Shown here: positions 1 through 11,523 of the stretch, in pieces | How positions within the stretch are numbered: the first letter of the stretch is position 1 | Layout: every line of letters starts with the position of its first letter | Assembly: GCA_040222875.1 (NCBI GenBank) | Contig: JAVKCG010000008.1 | Span: 558,001-622,000 of the forward strand | Source of the DNA: JAJCYL01 sp040222875 | GTDB lineage: Bacteria; Bacteroidota; Bacteroidia; Cytophagales; Cyclobacteriaceae | Direction of reading: 5' to 3' | DNA length: 64,000 nucleotides | The notes under the pieces: generated by a model | What the model was told of the DNA's origin: nothing | What the model saw: only the letters and a program-made list of their open reading frames with translations | Database searches by the model: none | Program-made: the position numbers and the translations under genes

Positions 1-3000
1 GAAAGCGGCGAGACAGCACTTGGCAATGGTGGCGATGGAATCAACCTCTCAAATATTGTTGGTACAACTATCAACATAACTGGTAACACAATTAGCGCCA
101 ATACAGGGCGAGGTATTCAGCATGGTACCAGTGCCGGGTCAGGGCCAACAAGCATGACCATTTCTAATAACCACATTGGCGTATCGGAATTAGGCCAGAT
201 TGGTATGGGTAATGGTTCTGATGGCATTTTATTGGCCAATGATGGTGGTTCAGGATCATCAATTTCAGGCAATGTGATTGCCAGCAATGGTGGTTATGGC
301 ATTGATATAGGAAATGGAAGTACTGACCTCCAGGTATTAAACAACAGAATTGGTGTTTACGCAGACGGAACAACTACAGGTACTGGTGATGTTCCCGGTA
401 ATGCATCTGCAGGCATTAGAATGAATGCCATAACAGGAAGTGCCGACATTTCCGATAACATAATCTCTGGAAATGGCAGTGGAGCACTCGATGTGGAAGG
501 TATCAGGATAATTGGTGCCACTTCGGGGATAAATATTCAAGGCAATAGCATAGGTGTCGATATCAATGACGACGCACATCCAAACTTTGAAGATGGCATT
601 TACATCAGCAACGCTTCAACCGGGATAACAATTGGAGATCCTACCGAATCTACTCCTGCTGATCGTAATACAATTGCCAATCACAGCGAACGGGGAATCT
701 TTTTCTCACTCATTAACAATGCCTCAACTCATTCAATCGGAATTAACTCGATATACAGCAACACCAATGGCGGCATCATTTTCGGCTTAACTCCTGCGGT
801 TGACCCACCTACCATCAGCGTAATAAGTACTGCTGAGATTTCTGGTTTCTCGAATGCAGAAGTTGGCTCTAGTGTCTTTGTCTATCAGGCAACTGATGGG
901 GTAACAACAAGTGGCAATCAGGGTAAAACGTTCATCGAATCGGCGATAGTTCAGCCTGATGGTTCATGGAGCATTAATTCAGGAGGTTATAATCAGAATG
1001 AAACACATGCTGCCTATGTAATTGATTTAACTAATGGGATCTCTCAGTTCGGGGCATCAACAAGGATATTTGTAACCAGCAATGCGGATAACATTGCGGC
1101 GGATGGCTTCGAAACACTTCGTGAGGCCATCATTACAGCAAACGGTTCAGCAACTACATCCATAATTGATTTTAGCACAATTACCGACCAGGCATCAAAC
1201 GGTGATGCCCACTTAATTCTTCCAACCACCGCACTGCCAACAATTACTGCACCTATGGTGATTGATGGCACAACACGAACAGGCTGGAATATGGATATCG
1301 GTAACATGGTTACAATCGATGGTACTTCGGTTTTGGGTGGTAATGGTCTCACAATCACAGATGAAAACGTTGAAATCTATGGCCTGCACATTACTGGTTT
1401 TGATGACGACGGTATCAATATTGGCTTTAGTGGCTCTGGAGGCGTGATTGGTGACAATGGCAAGGGTAACGTTCTTGCAGGAAATGGCACAACGGCTGGT
1501 GATGCCGGTCTTCAAGTTACCAATCTATCTGGACTATTAATCAGAGGCAACCGCTTTGGGACTAATATGGCGGGTACAGCTGCTAACCCTCAATACGAAG
1601 GCATCAGCATTGGTTCTGGTGGAGCGAATAACATGATTATCGGTGGGCCTTCAGCAGGTGATGGCAACTTGATCTCCGGTCATGTAGGTGATGGAATTTC
1701 AATTGGTACCAGCGGTGGGCACATCATTGAAGCCAACATTATCGGCCTCAACGCAGATGGGGATGCTGCAATTGCTAATGGCAATGGCATTACTATGACC
1801 GCAGGGTTCAATACCCTTGAAAACAACACCATTTCGGGTAATACCAACGCAGGCATCAGATTATTCACAAGTGCTTCCAATACCATAATTGCAAATAAGA
1901 TCGGAACAGATATAACAGGAACCACAGGTCTCGGTAATGGCCAGGGTATAAGGTTTGAAACCGGCTTTTCAGGGAATGCCAATTTTATTGGCACCGGCAA
2001 TCCAGGAGAGGGTAACATCATCGCTTATAATACAAATGATGCTGTATTTTTTACGAATGCAGGCCAGGTAAATAACTCAATCCGTGAGAACAGCATTCAT
2101 TCGAATGGAGTTGGTATCAACCTAAACGGTCTCGGCAACAACAACATATCAACACCAAATATCGCTGGCCTTACAGGTTCATCTGTTAATGTTGGTGGAG
2201 TTGCCAGCGGTGACATCATCGAAGTATTCGTAGCCGATGCAAACGGTCAAGGTCAAACGTTTATTGGTTCAGATGTTTCTGGTGGCATTACAGCAACTGT
2301 TGGCTCTTTAAGCCAGACAATTAATGCAGGCGATCAAATTACAGTAACCAGAACAGATGGTTTAGGTAACACATCTGAGTTCTCTGCTACACAGTCTATC
2401 GTAGCACCTGGTGGTGTAGCAACCAATTTGAACCTTTGGCTTAAGGCAGATGCAGGTGGCACATCATGGACGGATCAGTCTGGTTCCGGAATTGTGGTAT
2501 CATCTGTTGGCACACCAACATTGAGCGATGGCACTTTAAACTTCAATGATGCAATAGATTTTGACGGAAGTAGTGCATACAACTTAACTGGTGCGGCCTT
2601 CCCAACAGGAAATGCCGACAGGGCAGTCTATGTAATTGCATCCCGTACTACCAATAATACACAATATGCATTCAGTTATGCTGATGAATGGTCAATTGGC
2701 CATTATAATGTATTCCCAAATAGCCCTGATATTTTAGATAATGCTGGAAGGTTGTCATCAAATAATATGCAATGGTCAATTGGAGAAATCGGCATTCTTA
2801 GTGCAGATGTAAACGGTGTAGCAGAAGCACTTTATTTTAATGGAGCATCTATCAGTATTGACCAAAACACAACAACATTAACGCAGACGGATGGTACAAC
2901 TGGCAGTATTGGCGGCAGGTTCAACAGCGGTGACCGTCTAACCGGTCAAATCGCTGAAGTAATCTTCTACAACGGGGCGCAATCTACTACTGAGCGTAAC

Positions 3001-6000
3001 CAAATCGAATCTTATTTGGCCATCAAATATGGTATCAGACTCGATCAGGTTTCACCAACCAACTACGTCGCTTCCGATGCCTCTGTGATTTGGAATGCAA
3101 CAGACAATAGTGCTTATGCCAACAACATCACCGTAATCGGCAGAGATGACGCATCTGAATTAAATCAAAAGCAGTCAAAGAGCGTGGAGTTCAATTCAAT
3201 TGCCGCAATAGGCCTCGGCACTGTGGCAGCAGATAATGCAGCCAATGGCAACACTTTTGCTGCTGATAAAAGCTTCTTAACAATAGGTCATGATGACGGC
3301 AACCCTGATTTTAGTAACCTGGCTACAGCCAATATGCCAAGTGGTGTGGCTGGCAGAATGCAAACCATCTGGAGGGCGAGAGAAGTTGGAACGGTCGGTT
3401 CTGTCGAGGTAGAATTTGACCTAACCGGATTGAGCTACCCAAGTACAAATGCTGCTGATTATGTTTTATTGATCGACTCCGAAGGAACCGATTATACCGA
3501 TGCAGCCGTTCAGGGTGCTACGAATTATGATGTTGGTACTGATATCGTTTCCTTCCCTGCTGATTTTATTGATGGGAACTATTTCACGCTTGCACTGAAC
3601 CATACACCTCCGGCTGCTCCGACGGATCTAATTGCTTTCCAAAGCTCAGCGACTGAGGTTACTCTACAGTGGACAGATAATGCATCGAACGAAACAGGCT
3701 TCCTGATTGAAAGTGCTGACGACTATGCCTTCACTATCAACCTCCAAACGGTAGATAACACGGTTGCTGCTGATGCTACTTCATATGTTCATTTAATTGG
3801 CACTGATGCGAGTACCTTTTACAGGGTAACAGCAACAAACGGGGCAGAAGACGCAACAAGCCAATCATCTGTGGAGTTTGGATCAACTGAGAATTTCCCG
3901 AGATATGCACTTGCGTTTGATGGGGTTGATGATGCGGTGGTCTTCAGTGATGCGGCACTGCCAAGCGGAACATCAAACAGGACCGTTGAGATGTGGGTCA
4001 ATACGACTTCCAGCACTGGAAATGTATATTTCTTTACTTACGGCACCTCTTCACCTAATCAAACTTTCGGATTAGGAATTAATGCTTCTGGTAATGTATT
4101 GTACACTCAAAACGGCCTGAACTTCTCGTCATCGGCTGTGATCAATGATGGCGCATGGCATCATATTGCGCTTTCATACAACGGTTCTACTTACCAGATG
4201 TGGGTAGATGGTGTGGCAGACAATACCTCAGGTATTGCAACAAACACGGTGTTAAGCGGACAGGCGTACATCGGGGGTTTCTTTACCAATACCGCTTACG
4301 TGAACGCAAGCATCGATGAGGTAAAAATTTGGAGCAATGTAAAGGCAGATTTCTCTGACCGCTTTGGAGTGCCTACTCTCTCAGACCCTAATCTCATCGC
4401 TTATTTCCCATTTGATGAAAACAATGGAGTAGCCACAGTTGACAGGAGTATCGGAACTACAGACGGTACATTGCAAAACGGCCCTTCAAATACGCCGCCA
4501 GCGGATGGTGTTACAAATGGCCCAGTTTGGATAGAATCAGAAGCCAGTCTAACCTTCTTCAACTTCGTACCTGGGTCATCCACTCCTTTGGCAAATGCCA
4601 ACAATGTGGTTAGAACTTCCAATGTCATTATGGAATTTGACGCTGCAGCAAACCAGGCGAGTATCGATGGCGGTACCCCTGGCGACCCAACAGACGATAA
4701 TATCAGGATTTCGTCTAACCTTCGAGGTTTGATTAACGGAATCTACTCGGGTGATGCAACTACAACGATCACATTCGATCCGACGATTGATTTCATTCCT
4801 GGTGAGGTAGTCACTGTGACAATTAATCCAGGTACGTTAGGTACCGGAGGGGAAATTGCAAGGCCTTATCATTTTCAGTTTGTAGCAGCAACTGATCCTG
4901 TAGCGGCTCCGTCGTTTACTTCAAACGGACTTGCACCAAATTGGACTACACCTAGCTCCGTGTATCTGGCTGATCTTGATGCCAATACTAACCTCGATTT
5001 TATAACTGCTGCTGGTCCTGTAGTAGAATGGGTAGCGAACGATGGGGCCCAGACTTTTGGCGCAAAAGCTCCTGTCAGTACATCAATCAATGATGCTCAG
5101 GAGGTAATTGCCGCAGACATCAATAATGACGGAATTCTGGATGTTGTGTCCGGGAACGGTAGCAACAATGGACTTTACTGGTATCAGAATGACGGCTTAG
5201 AGAATTTCACCCAGAATCTCATTCAGGGAAGCATACGGGTACATGGCATCGCTGTAGGTGATATTGACAGTGATGGAGACATTGACATTATCGCTAATCA
5301 CAATGATATTGGAGACTTATTCTGGTTTGAAAATGATGGAAACTTCCCAACACCGGGATGGATTCAAAGGACGGTTAATCTTACAGTCGGGGATGCAAGG
5401 TCATTTGTTACCGGTGATATGGACAATGACGGTGACTTAGATATCGTTGGAGCCGTGGGTACTCATGATATCCGATGGTATGAGAATGACGGCTATGGGA
5501 ATTTTACTGGCCAGGCTATCCTGGATGATGGTGCGAACTTCCAGGAGTCAGAACAGGTGTATGTTATTGACATCAATGATGACGGTTACCTTGATATAAT
5601 TGGCGTTTCACAAACAGATAATAGAGTTGTTTGGATTGAAAATAATGCAGGCTCATTTACTTTGAATGCTTACACCACGATCACATCCACCGTAACAGCA
5701 CCTCAAACGATTCATGCCGGGGACCTAGACGGTGATGGTGACATCGACTTGCTTGCTGGGTCTGTAGGTAATGATCGACTGGTATGGTTTGAAAATGATG
5801 GTTCAGAAAATTTCACTGAGCAGATAATTATATCACTTGGAGTAGATGTGGTGGATATTAAGGTTGGTGATGTTGATAACGATGGAGACCTTGATGTCGC
5901 CATTGCAGCCGGAGCTGGTGCCGATTACTATTGGTTCGAGAATTCACCTACACCAATTCCTAATGATCCAACCAACCTTGTAATTACGGAGGTTTCACCA

Positions 6001-9000
6001 ACACAAATTGACTTGACCTGGGATGACAACTCATCCGATGAAACAGATTTTACAATTGAGAGGGCTAGGGATTATGGCTTTACAGTTGATTTACAGACCT
6101 TTAATTTCGGCGGAAGTAATGGTACGGCCACGGCAACATATTCTGATACTGATGCGGCCTTATTAGCAGAAACGGCTTATTTCTATAGAGTAAAAGCAGT
6201 AAATGGTGGTGCGGAATCGAACTATACCAACATCAAAGCTGGCACTACTATTACTGCACCAGGTAATGCTCTGGATTTTGATGGAGATGCAGATTTAGTT
6301 GATTTTGGAGATGTAACTTATACTGATGGATTGGCTGCAATTACTGTAGAAGGCTGGTTCAATACCAGAGTAAGCCCATTCTTCACACCTTCAAATGAAC
6401 ATTATTCGATCATTGCCAAAGGGAACATGCAATTTGCTGGAAGTAACGCATTCGGTATTTACTTCCGGGGAACAGATGGCGGTGGTGATTTGATCGCAAG
6501 GGTTGGCACAGGGGCTGGAACTGAAACGGCTTCTTACCCCACACCAAATATTAATACGGACGAGTGGTATCATGTCGCTATGGTCTGGTCTTCAGGAGGC
6601 AATGTTGAACTTTATATTAATGGTGACCTCGTTGCCACTTCATCAGGTACTTTAGGAGGAACCATCTCTGACGTTCCTGAATCATTATATGTTGGTTTTA
6701 GCGATAATGGTGCTGAACAAGATTATGATGGCTTGATTGATGAAATCAGAATATGGGATATTGCTAGAAATCAATCAGAAATCATTGGTGATATGCTATC
6801 GCCTGTCGATAACTCACACACCAATATTTCCAACCTACTGGCTTATTACCGTTTCGATCAAGGTATTGCTGATAGCGATAACACAACTCCAGCAGTTAAT
6901 TTGTTACCTGATAGAAGTCAGAATAACAATGACGGGACTCTAGCTGTTGGCTTTACACTAAATAGTACGACTTCCAACTGGGTACCATCAGGTGCACTTG
7001 ACCAAAGTGTTCTAAACAATGCTTTGGATTTTGACAGCAACACAAGTGATTATGTTGAAATTCCTCAGAATACCAATTTGGATGGATTTAACGCAATAAC
7101 ACTTGAGGCATGGGTTTACAGAAATAACAGCAATCTCGGAATTATTGCCAGTGTTTATGATGCCAATCTAACGGATGACAAATACTTCCTTGGATTCCCA
7201 ACCGCAGCTCCTTCAAAGGCAAGGTTCTATCTCGAATGGGATGGCGGGTCAGATTTGATTTATGTCGATTCTGACATTGATATACCTGTCGGTGTCTGGA
7301 CTCACATTGCAGGAACGTGGTTCGGTGGTAATAACATCAAAATTTATGTTAATGGTGTCGATTGTTCTACACCTATACAGGGCAATAATGTTCAGACCAC
7401 TCTACCGGATACTAACATTCCTTTAAGGATTGGTGCAAATTTCGATTTTACTGGCAACCCTTTTAATTTCCTAAATGGTCAGGTTGATGAAGTTCGCTTG
7501 TGGAATGTAGAAAGAATGGAGGCCCAAATTCAAAGTACAATTCATACAGAGCTTGTGGGTAATGAAGCTGGCCTGGTGGCATATTATGATTTTGATCAGG
7601 GCATTCCTGGTGGTAGTAACCCCACCGAGAATACTTTGATTGACCGCACAGCAAATGGAAATGATGGTGCGCTACAAACATTTAATTTAGTTGGTGCTAC
7701 CTCTAACTGGGTGACATCAGGTTCTCTTAATGGCCTCCCAGGATTCCCAGCCAATCTGCTAACAACAGAATTTTCATCTTCCCAAATAAATTTATCATGG
7801 GATGATAAGTCCTTTAATGAAACTGGATTCATTATTCAGCGCTCAACTAATAACAATTTCAGTTTCGGAGTTCTTAATACAGTTGGTGCTAATGTCACCT
7901 CATATATGGATACCGGCCTGGGTGCTGAAGAAAAATACTATTACAGAGTAATTGCCAATAACGCTGAGGGTAATTCGGCTCCTTCTAATGAGAAATTCGG
8001 AAGTACGGTTGCTGAACCAGGGAATGCGCTGGCATTCAATGGTGGTGGCTATGCAGCAATAGACCAAAATCCATTGGGAGTTGGATATACAGGGGATTTT
8101 ACTATTGAAGCGTGGATAAATCCTACCAATTTGGGTATAGCTGATCCAACCTTTGGTCAGGGTTTTATTAGAAATCACAACGATGATGCAATTGGCGATT
8201 TCTATATGGCGGTGCTGCCTGATGGCCGGTTGGCGACCTCATACTGGAGTGTAGGCGGTGATGATCCTGATGGTTTAGAGTTGTCTACTAATTCAATTCC
8301 CGAAGGCTCATGGTCTCATGTCGCAATGACTTACGACGGTGTTGAGTCTAGAATGTATATCAATGGAGTTGAAGAAATTACTACAAGTGGCAGTACTAAT
8401 ATAGGTTGGAATTCTGGATTCGAAATTGGTCGCTCATGGACTGGTGGGGCCTACCACTGGATTGGTGAACTCGATGAAATTAGAATTTGGGATGTGGCCA
8501 GAAACCAAACTCAAATACAAGGGTCGATATTATCAACAATACCTGGAACTGATGGTAACCTGGCCGCTTATTATCGCTTTGATCAAGGTGTAGCAGGTGG
8601 CGACAATCTAACTCTCCCTATTAACAACTTGCCTGATAGAAGCTTAAATGATAATGCAGGTACTTTAATGGGCACTTTCGATTTGACAGGTACATCGGCA
8701 AACTGGGTGACATCTGGAGCAATGCAGCCTTTCGCACCAACAATCACTTCGGTTACACCAATCAGTGGATCTTCCGGTGCTACAATTGTCATAGATGGCA
8801 ATTTCTTCGGAAGTGACATGGCAAATAACCGAGTTTTCGTTGGTGGAAATGAAGCTTCAATAAACTCAGCTAGTTCAACTCAAATTAATGTTGACTTACC
8901 CGTTGCCATGAAATCCTATGCTAATGTGTCAGTAACTAATATTGAGTCTGGTCTCCAGACTATATTCAATGATCCGTATCAGGTTACTTTCCCTGGTGGT

Positions 9001-11523
9001 GATCTTACTGAAAATGACTTTAATACAACACCGTACAACCTTGGTTTCAACGGTGGGCAGGATGCAGTTGTAGGTGATTTTAACAATGATGGCAACCTTG
9101 ACTTCATTGCCGTTCATGACATAAATGGAGTGAACCAAAACTTACAGTTTATGGCCGGTGATGGAGTTGGTGGATTTACCCAAACTGCAATAACCATCAG
9201 TGGCATATTTACTAAACATGCTGAGGCTGCCGATTTCAATAATGATGGTAACCTCGACTTTGTAGTGGGCGATAGGGATAATTCATTCGAAATAGTGCTT
9301 GGCAATGGTGCAGGCGATTTTAGTGGCACCAACTATGCTGGCTACCCAAGTCATAATGATGTAGGAACCGGCGATTTCGATGGAGATGGATTCATTGATG
9401 TGGCGTTATCAAGAACTTCAGGTAATGTGACTATACTCTTAAATGATGGCACTGGTGTTATGAATGCAGGAGTTGATTACGCAGCAGGCGGAGCAGGCCA
9501 ACAAATGGCAGTTGCAGATTTCACGGGAGATGGCATTCTTGATATTGGTGTTAGCAATTTGACCAACTTCAGTTATGTACCTGGAAACGGAGATGGCACA
9601 TTCGGTGCGGTCGTTTCTGCAAGTTCAACTGGTACCAAAAGAGGACTGGTGGCAGGCGACTTTAATGCGGATGGCTTTATGGATGCCGTAGCCATTGTTA
9701 ATAATACTGGCTCTGATATTGTGTCTTATTTGAATAATGGCTCTGGCGATTTTACGGGAAGTATTACTAGTTACGCTACTGGAATTGATAATACAGGTTT
9801 TGGTGTAACCGGAGACTTTAATGGTGATGGTGACTTAGATGTAGCCTTTGGATCAAACACCACACATCTCAAGATTATGCAGGGCGATGGTACAGGCGCA
9901 TTTACGGCTGTAAATACAATCACGGCAAGCTCAGGTCAATTAATGAGCCTGGATGAAGGTGACTTTAACAACGATGGTAAAACAGACATCGTTACTGCCA
10001 ACTATGCAATTGGCACACCTGTTTTCGATGTGATGCTCAATGAGCTTGAACCTAATTTTGCCCTTGAGTTCGAAGCGTTGAACCAATTTGTAAGCATCAA
10101 TGACCACCCAGATTTCAATATTGATACAGACTTTACCATTGAAGCATGGATTAATGAAAATGGAATTGGAGGTCAGCAGGGTATCGTTGCTCAACATGAT
10201 GGCTTCAATGACGGCTACTCGCTCTTCTACTCTGGAGGCCAGTTGTTCTTCCAGTACACAAGTGGAACAGTATTCCAGAATACAGGGAATGCACTTAGCG
10301 GCGGCACCATTGCTAATGATACCTGGACGCATGTAGCTGTTGTGGTCGATGGAACCAATGCTCAGCTATATGTCAATGGAACCCAGGTTGATAATATCAG
10401 CACCATGTTACCGGTCGATGAATCTGCAGTACCAATTCAAATTGGTTTCAAGGCAGGTGTAGGTGAAGCAGTCAATTTTATAGATGAAGTCCGCTTCTGG
10501 GATCATGCAAGGACATTCACCGACATTAACACTTACATGTTTGTTGAGTTAACTGGCAATGAGCCTGGATTAACATCATACTACAATTTTAATGATGGAC
10601 CAGGGTCTACCACTGCACAGGACTTGGCCGGCTTTAATAATGTTGGCACACTGACGAATATGGATGAAAACACCGATTGGGTAATTGGAACATCCTTCGG
10701 TGACCCGTTGCCTCTGCCTGCCGAAATTAATGTAAAAGGAACAGTAGCAAATGTTCAAATTGCCTCTGGAGATAATTCACCAGATATTGCCGATGACACA
10801 GATTTTGATAAAATCGGCTTATCAGATACTAAACTTGTTGATTTCACTATTGAAAACACAGGTGAGTCTGTTTTGAATATTACCGACATCGCATCTGACA
10901 ATCCAAACTTTGTTATTTCAAGCCTCCCTACACCATTTGCGATCAATGGTTCATCTAATAATAATTTCAGTATCACTTTCAATCCTACAAGCCTGGGTAC
11001 TGACAATGCCACCATCACAATCACCAGTGACGATGCCGACGAAGGCACTTACACCTTTGATGTGGCTGCAACGGCTTCTGATAATGCACTGGCATTTGAT
11101 GGTGGTGATGATCACATAATACTTCCATCAGGAATCAATGGACAAATCACAACAAACAATATCACACTTGAAGGCTGGTTCTATATGCCGAGTTCAGCAA
11201 TAAGCAGCAATAGTATGATGCTAATTGGAGAGGCATTTCTTGGTGATGGTGCTGTGAGGTCTTCAATTTATCTCGAAGGCGCAACTCATACAATTAATGC
11301 TGGTTTCTTTAATGGAGGCTGGGTTGTGGCTGATTTTCCATCGCTACCAACTATGCCACTTGACCAATGGGTACACCTTGCTTACACCTATGATCAGGTG
11401 AACATTCGACTCTACATAAATGGGTCTGAAGTGGCTACAAGACCAAACATCCAACGTTTTACCAAATGGTGTCGAAGAATGGAGGCTTGGCAGAGGTTGG
11501 GATGGCACCGCAATTCCGGGTAG
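1..11523 (+). CDS. Giant modular surface adhesin, N-terminal part (5' end outside window; frameshifted at 3' end)
   Basis: The frame is open from base 1, so the true start lies upstream; the ATG at 154 is internal. The protein is almost free of cysteine, as expected for a secreted adhesin. Modules in order, by nucleotide position: right-handed beta-helix repeats of the N-x-I-x-x-N-x-x-x-G-I type (1-2150); a LamG-like block opening with LWLKADAG and running to about 3600; fibronectin III (3600-3890); LamG (3890-4500); Ig-like (4540-4880); FG-GAP/VCBS repeats with D-x-D-x-D-G-D-x-D loops (4910-5945); FnIII; LamG (6260-6990, 7015-7720); FnIII; LamG (8020-8730); IPT/TIG (8737-8990); FG-GAP (9000-10040); LamG (10050-10690); ASH/choice-of-anchor domain (10720-11075); start of another LamG. 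That LamG is interrupted and continues in the +1 frame, so the stop at 11523 is probably not the native end. Likely role: attachment or binding of extracellular polymers; ligand unknown. Confidence 0.85.
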   Translation, partial: ESGETALGNGGDGINLSNIVGTTINITGNTISANTGRGIQHGTSAGSGPTSMTISNNHIGVSELGQIGMGNGSDGILLANDGGSGSSISGNVIASNGGYGIDIGNGSTDLQVLNNRIGVYADGTTTGTGDVPGNASAGIRMNAITGSADISDNIISGNGSGALDVEGIRIIGATSGINIQGNSIGVDINDDAHPNFEDGIYISNASTGITIGDPTESTPADRNTIANHSERGIFFSLINNASTHSIGINSIYSNTNGGIIFGLTPAVDPPTISVISTAEISGFSNAEVGSSVFVYQATDGVTTSGNQGKTFIESAIVQPDGSWSINSGGYNQNETHAAYVIDLTNGISQFGASTRIFVTSNADNIAADGFETLREAIITANGSATTSIIDFSTITDQASNGDAHLILPTTALPTITAPMVIDGTTRTGWNMDIGNMVTIDGTSVLGGNGLTITDENVEIYGLHITGFDDDGINIGFSGSGGVIGDNGKGNVLAGNGTTAGDAGLQVTNLSGLLIRGNRFGTNMAGTAANPQYEGISIGSGGANNMIIGGPSAGDGNLISGHVGDGISIGTSGGHIIEANIIGLNADGDAAIANGNGITMTAGFNTLENNTISGNTNAGIRLFTSASNTIIANKIGTDITGTTGLGNGQGIRFETGFSGNANFIGTGNPGEGNIIAYNTNDAVFFTNAGQVNNSIRENSIHSNGVGINLNGLGNNNISTPNIAGLTGSSVNVGGVASGDIIEVFVADANGQGQTFIGSDVSGGITATVGSLSQTINAGDQITVTRTDGLGNTSEFSATQSIVAPGGVATNLNLWLKADAGGTSWTDQSGSGIVVSSVGTPTLSDGTLNFNDAIDFDGSSAYNLTGAAFPTGNADRAVYVIASRTTNNTQYAFSYADEWSIGHYNVFPNSPDILDNAGRLSSNNMQWSIGEIGILSADVNGVAEALYFNGASISIDQNTTTLTQTDGTTGSIGGRFNSGDRLTGQIAEVIFYNGAQSTTERNQIESYLAIKYGIRLDQVSPTNYVASDASVIWNATDNSAYANNITVIGRDDASELNQKQSKSVEFNSIAAIGLGTVAADNAANGNTFAADKSFLTIGHDDGNPDFSNLATANMPSGVAGRMQTIWRAREVGTVGSVEVEFDLTGLSYPSTNAADYVLLIDSEGTDYTDAAVQGATNYDVGTDIVSFPADFIDGNYFTLALNHTPPAAPTDLIAFQSSATEVTLQWTDNASNETGFLIESADDYAFTINLQTVDNTVAADATSYVHLIGTDASTFYRVTATNGAEDATSQSSVEFGSTENFPRYALAFDGVDDAVVFSDAALPSGTSNRTVEMWVNTTSSTGNVYFFTYGTSSPNQTFGLGINASGNVLYTQNGLNFSSSAVINDGAWHHIALSYNGSTYQMWVDGVADNTSGIATNTVLSGQAYIGGFFTNTAYVNASIDEVKIWSNVKADFSDRFGVPTLSDPNLIAYFPFDENNGVATVDRSIGTTDGTLQNGPSNTPPADGVTNGPVWIESEASLTFFNFVPGSSTPLANANNVVRTSNVIMEFDAAANQASIDGGTPGDPTDDNIRISSNLRGLINGIYSGDATTTITFDPTIDFIPGEVVTVTINPGTLGTGGEIARPYHFQFVAATDPVAAPSFTSNGLAPNWTTPSSVYLADLDANTNLDFITAAGPVVEWVANDGAQTFGAKAPVSTSINDAQEVIAADINNDGILDVVSGNGSNNGLYWYQNDGLENFTQNLIQGSIRVHGIAVGDIDSDGDIDIIANHNDIGDLFWFENDGNFPTPGWIQRTVNLTVGDARSFVTGDMDNDGDLDIVGAVGTHDIRWYENDGYGNFTGQAILDDGANFQESEQVYVIDINDDGYLDIIGVSQTDNRVVWIENNAGSFTLNAYTTITSTVTAPQTIHAGDLDGDGDIDLLAGSVGNDRLVWFENDGSENFTEQIIISLGVDVVDIKVGDVDNDGDLDVAIAAGAGADYYWFENSPTPIPNDPTNLVITEVSPTQIDLTWDDNSSDETDFTIERARDYGFTVDLQTFNFGGSNGTATATYSDTDAALLAETAYFYRVKAVNGGAESNYTNIKAGTTITAPGNALDFDGDADLVDFGDVTYTDGLAAITVEGWFNTRVSPFFTPSNEHYSIIAKGNMQFAGSNAFGIYFRGTDGGGDLIARVGTGAGTETASYPTPNINTDEWYHVAMVWSSGGNVELYINGDLVATSSGTLGGTISDVPESLYVGFSDNGAEQDYDGLIDEIRIWDIARNQSEIIGDMLSPVDNSHTNISNLLAYYRFDQGIADSDNTTPAVNLLPDRSQNNNDGTLAVGFTLNSTTSNWVPSGALDQSVLNNALDFDSNTSDYVEIPQNTNLDGFNAITLEAWVYRNNSNLGIIASVYDANLTDDKYFLGFPTAAPSKARFYLEWDGGSDLIYVDSDIDIPVGVWTHIAGTWFGGNNIKIYVNGVDCSTPIQGNNVQTTLPDTNIPLRIGANFDFTGNPFNFLNGQVDEVRLWNVERMEAQIQSTIHTELVGNEAGLVAYYDFDQGIPGGSNPTENTLIDRTANGNDGALQTFNLVGATSNWVTSGSLNGLPGFPANLLTTEFSSSQINLSWDDKSFNETGFIIQRSTNNNFSFGVLNTVGANVTSYMDTGLGAEEKYYYRVIANNAEGNSAPSNEKFGSTVAEPGNALAFNGGGYAAIDQNPLGVGYTGDFTIEAWINPTNLGIADPTFGQGFIRNHNDDAIGDFYMAVLPDGRLATSYWSVGGDDPDGLELSTNSIPEGSWSHVAMTYDGVESRMYINGVEEITTSGSTNIGWNSGFEIGRSWTGGAYHWIGELDEIRIWDVARNQTQIQGSILSTIPGTDGNLAAYYRFDQGVAGGDNLTLPINNLPDRSLNDNAGTLMGTFDLTGTSANWVTSGAMQPFAPTITSVTPISGSSGATIVIDGNFFGSDMANNRVFVGGNEASINSASSTQINVDLPVAMKSYANVSVTNIESGLQTIFNDPYQVTFPGGDLTENDFNTTPYNLGFNGGQDAVVGDFNNDGNLDFIAVHDINGVNQNLQFMAGDGVGGFTQTAITISGIFTKHAEAADFNNDGNLDFVVGDRDNSFEIVLGNGAGDFSGTNYAGYPSHNDVGTGDFDGDGFIDVALSRTSGNVTILLNDGTGVMNAGVDYAAGGAGQQMAVADFTGDGILDIGVSNLTNFSYVPGNGDGTFGAVVSASSTGTKRGLVAGDFNADGFMDAVAIVNNTGSDIVSYLNNGSGDFTGSITSYATGIDNTGFGVTGDFNGDGDLDVAFGSNTTHLKIMQGDGTGAFTAVNTITASSGQLMSLDEGDFNNDGKTDIVTANYAIGTPVFDVMLNELEPNFALEFEALNQFVSINDHPDFNIDTDFTIEAWINENGIGGQQGIVAQHDGFNDGYSLFYSGGQLFFQYTSGTVFQNTGNALSGGTIANDTWTHVAVVVDGTNAQLYVNGTQVDNISTMLPVDESAVPIQIGFKAGVGEAVNFIDEVRFWDHARTFTDINTYMFVELTGNEPGLTSYYNFNDGPGSTTAQDLAGFNNVGTLTNMDENTDWVIGTSFGDPLPLPAEINVKGTVANVQIASGDNSPDIADDTDFDKIGLSDTKLVDFTIENTGESVLNITDIASDNPNFVISSLPTPFAINGSSNNNFSITFNPTSLGTDNATITITSDDADEGTYTFDVAATASDNALAFDGGDDHIILPSGINGQITTNNITLEGWFYMPSSAISSNSMMLIGEAFLGDGAVRSSIYLEGATHTINAGFFNGGWVVADFPSLPTMPLDQWVHLAYTYDQVNIRLYINGSEVATRPNIQRFTKWCRRMEAWQRLGWHRNSG

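Noticed and set aside
9940..10332. 130-codon open frame on the minus strand within the giant adhesin gene
   Set aside because: It lies fully opposite an FG-GAP/LamG coding region, has no recognisable domain or start context, and is one of many such antisense frames there.
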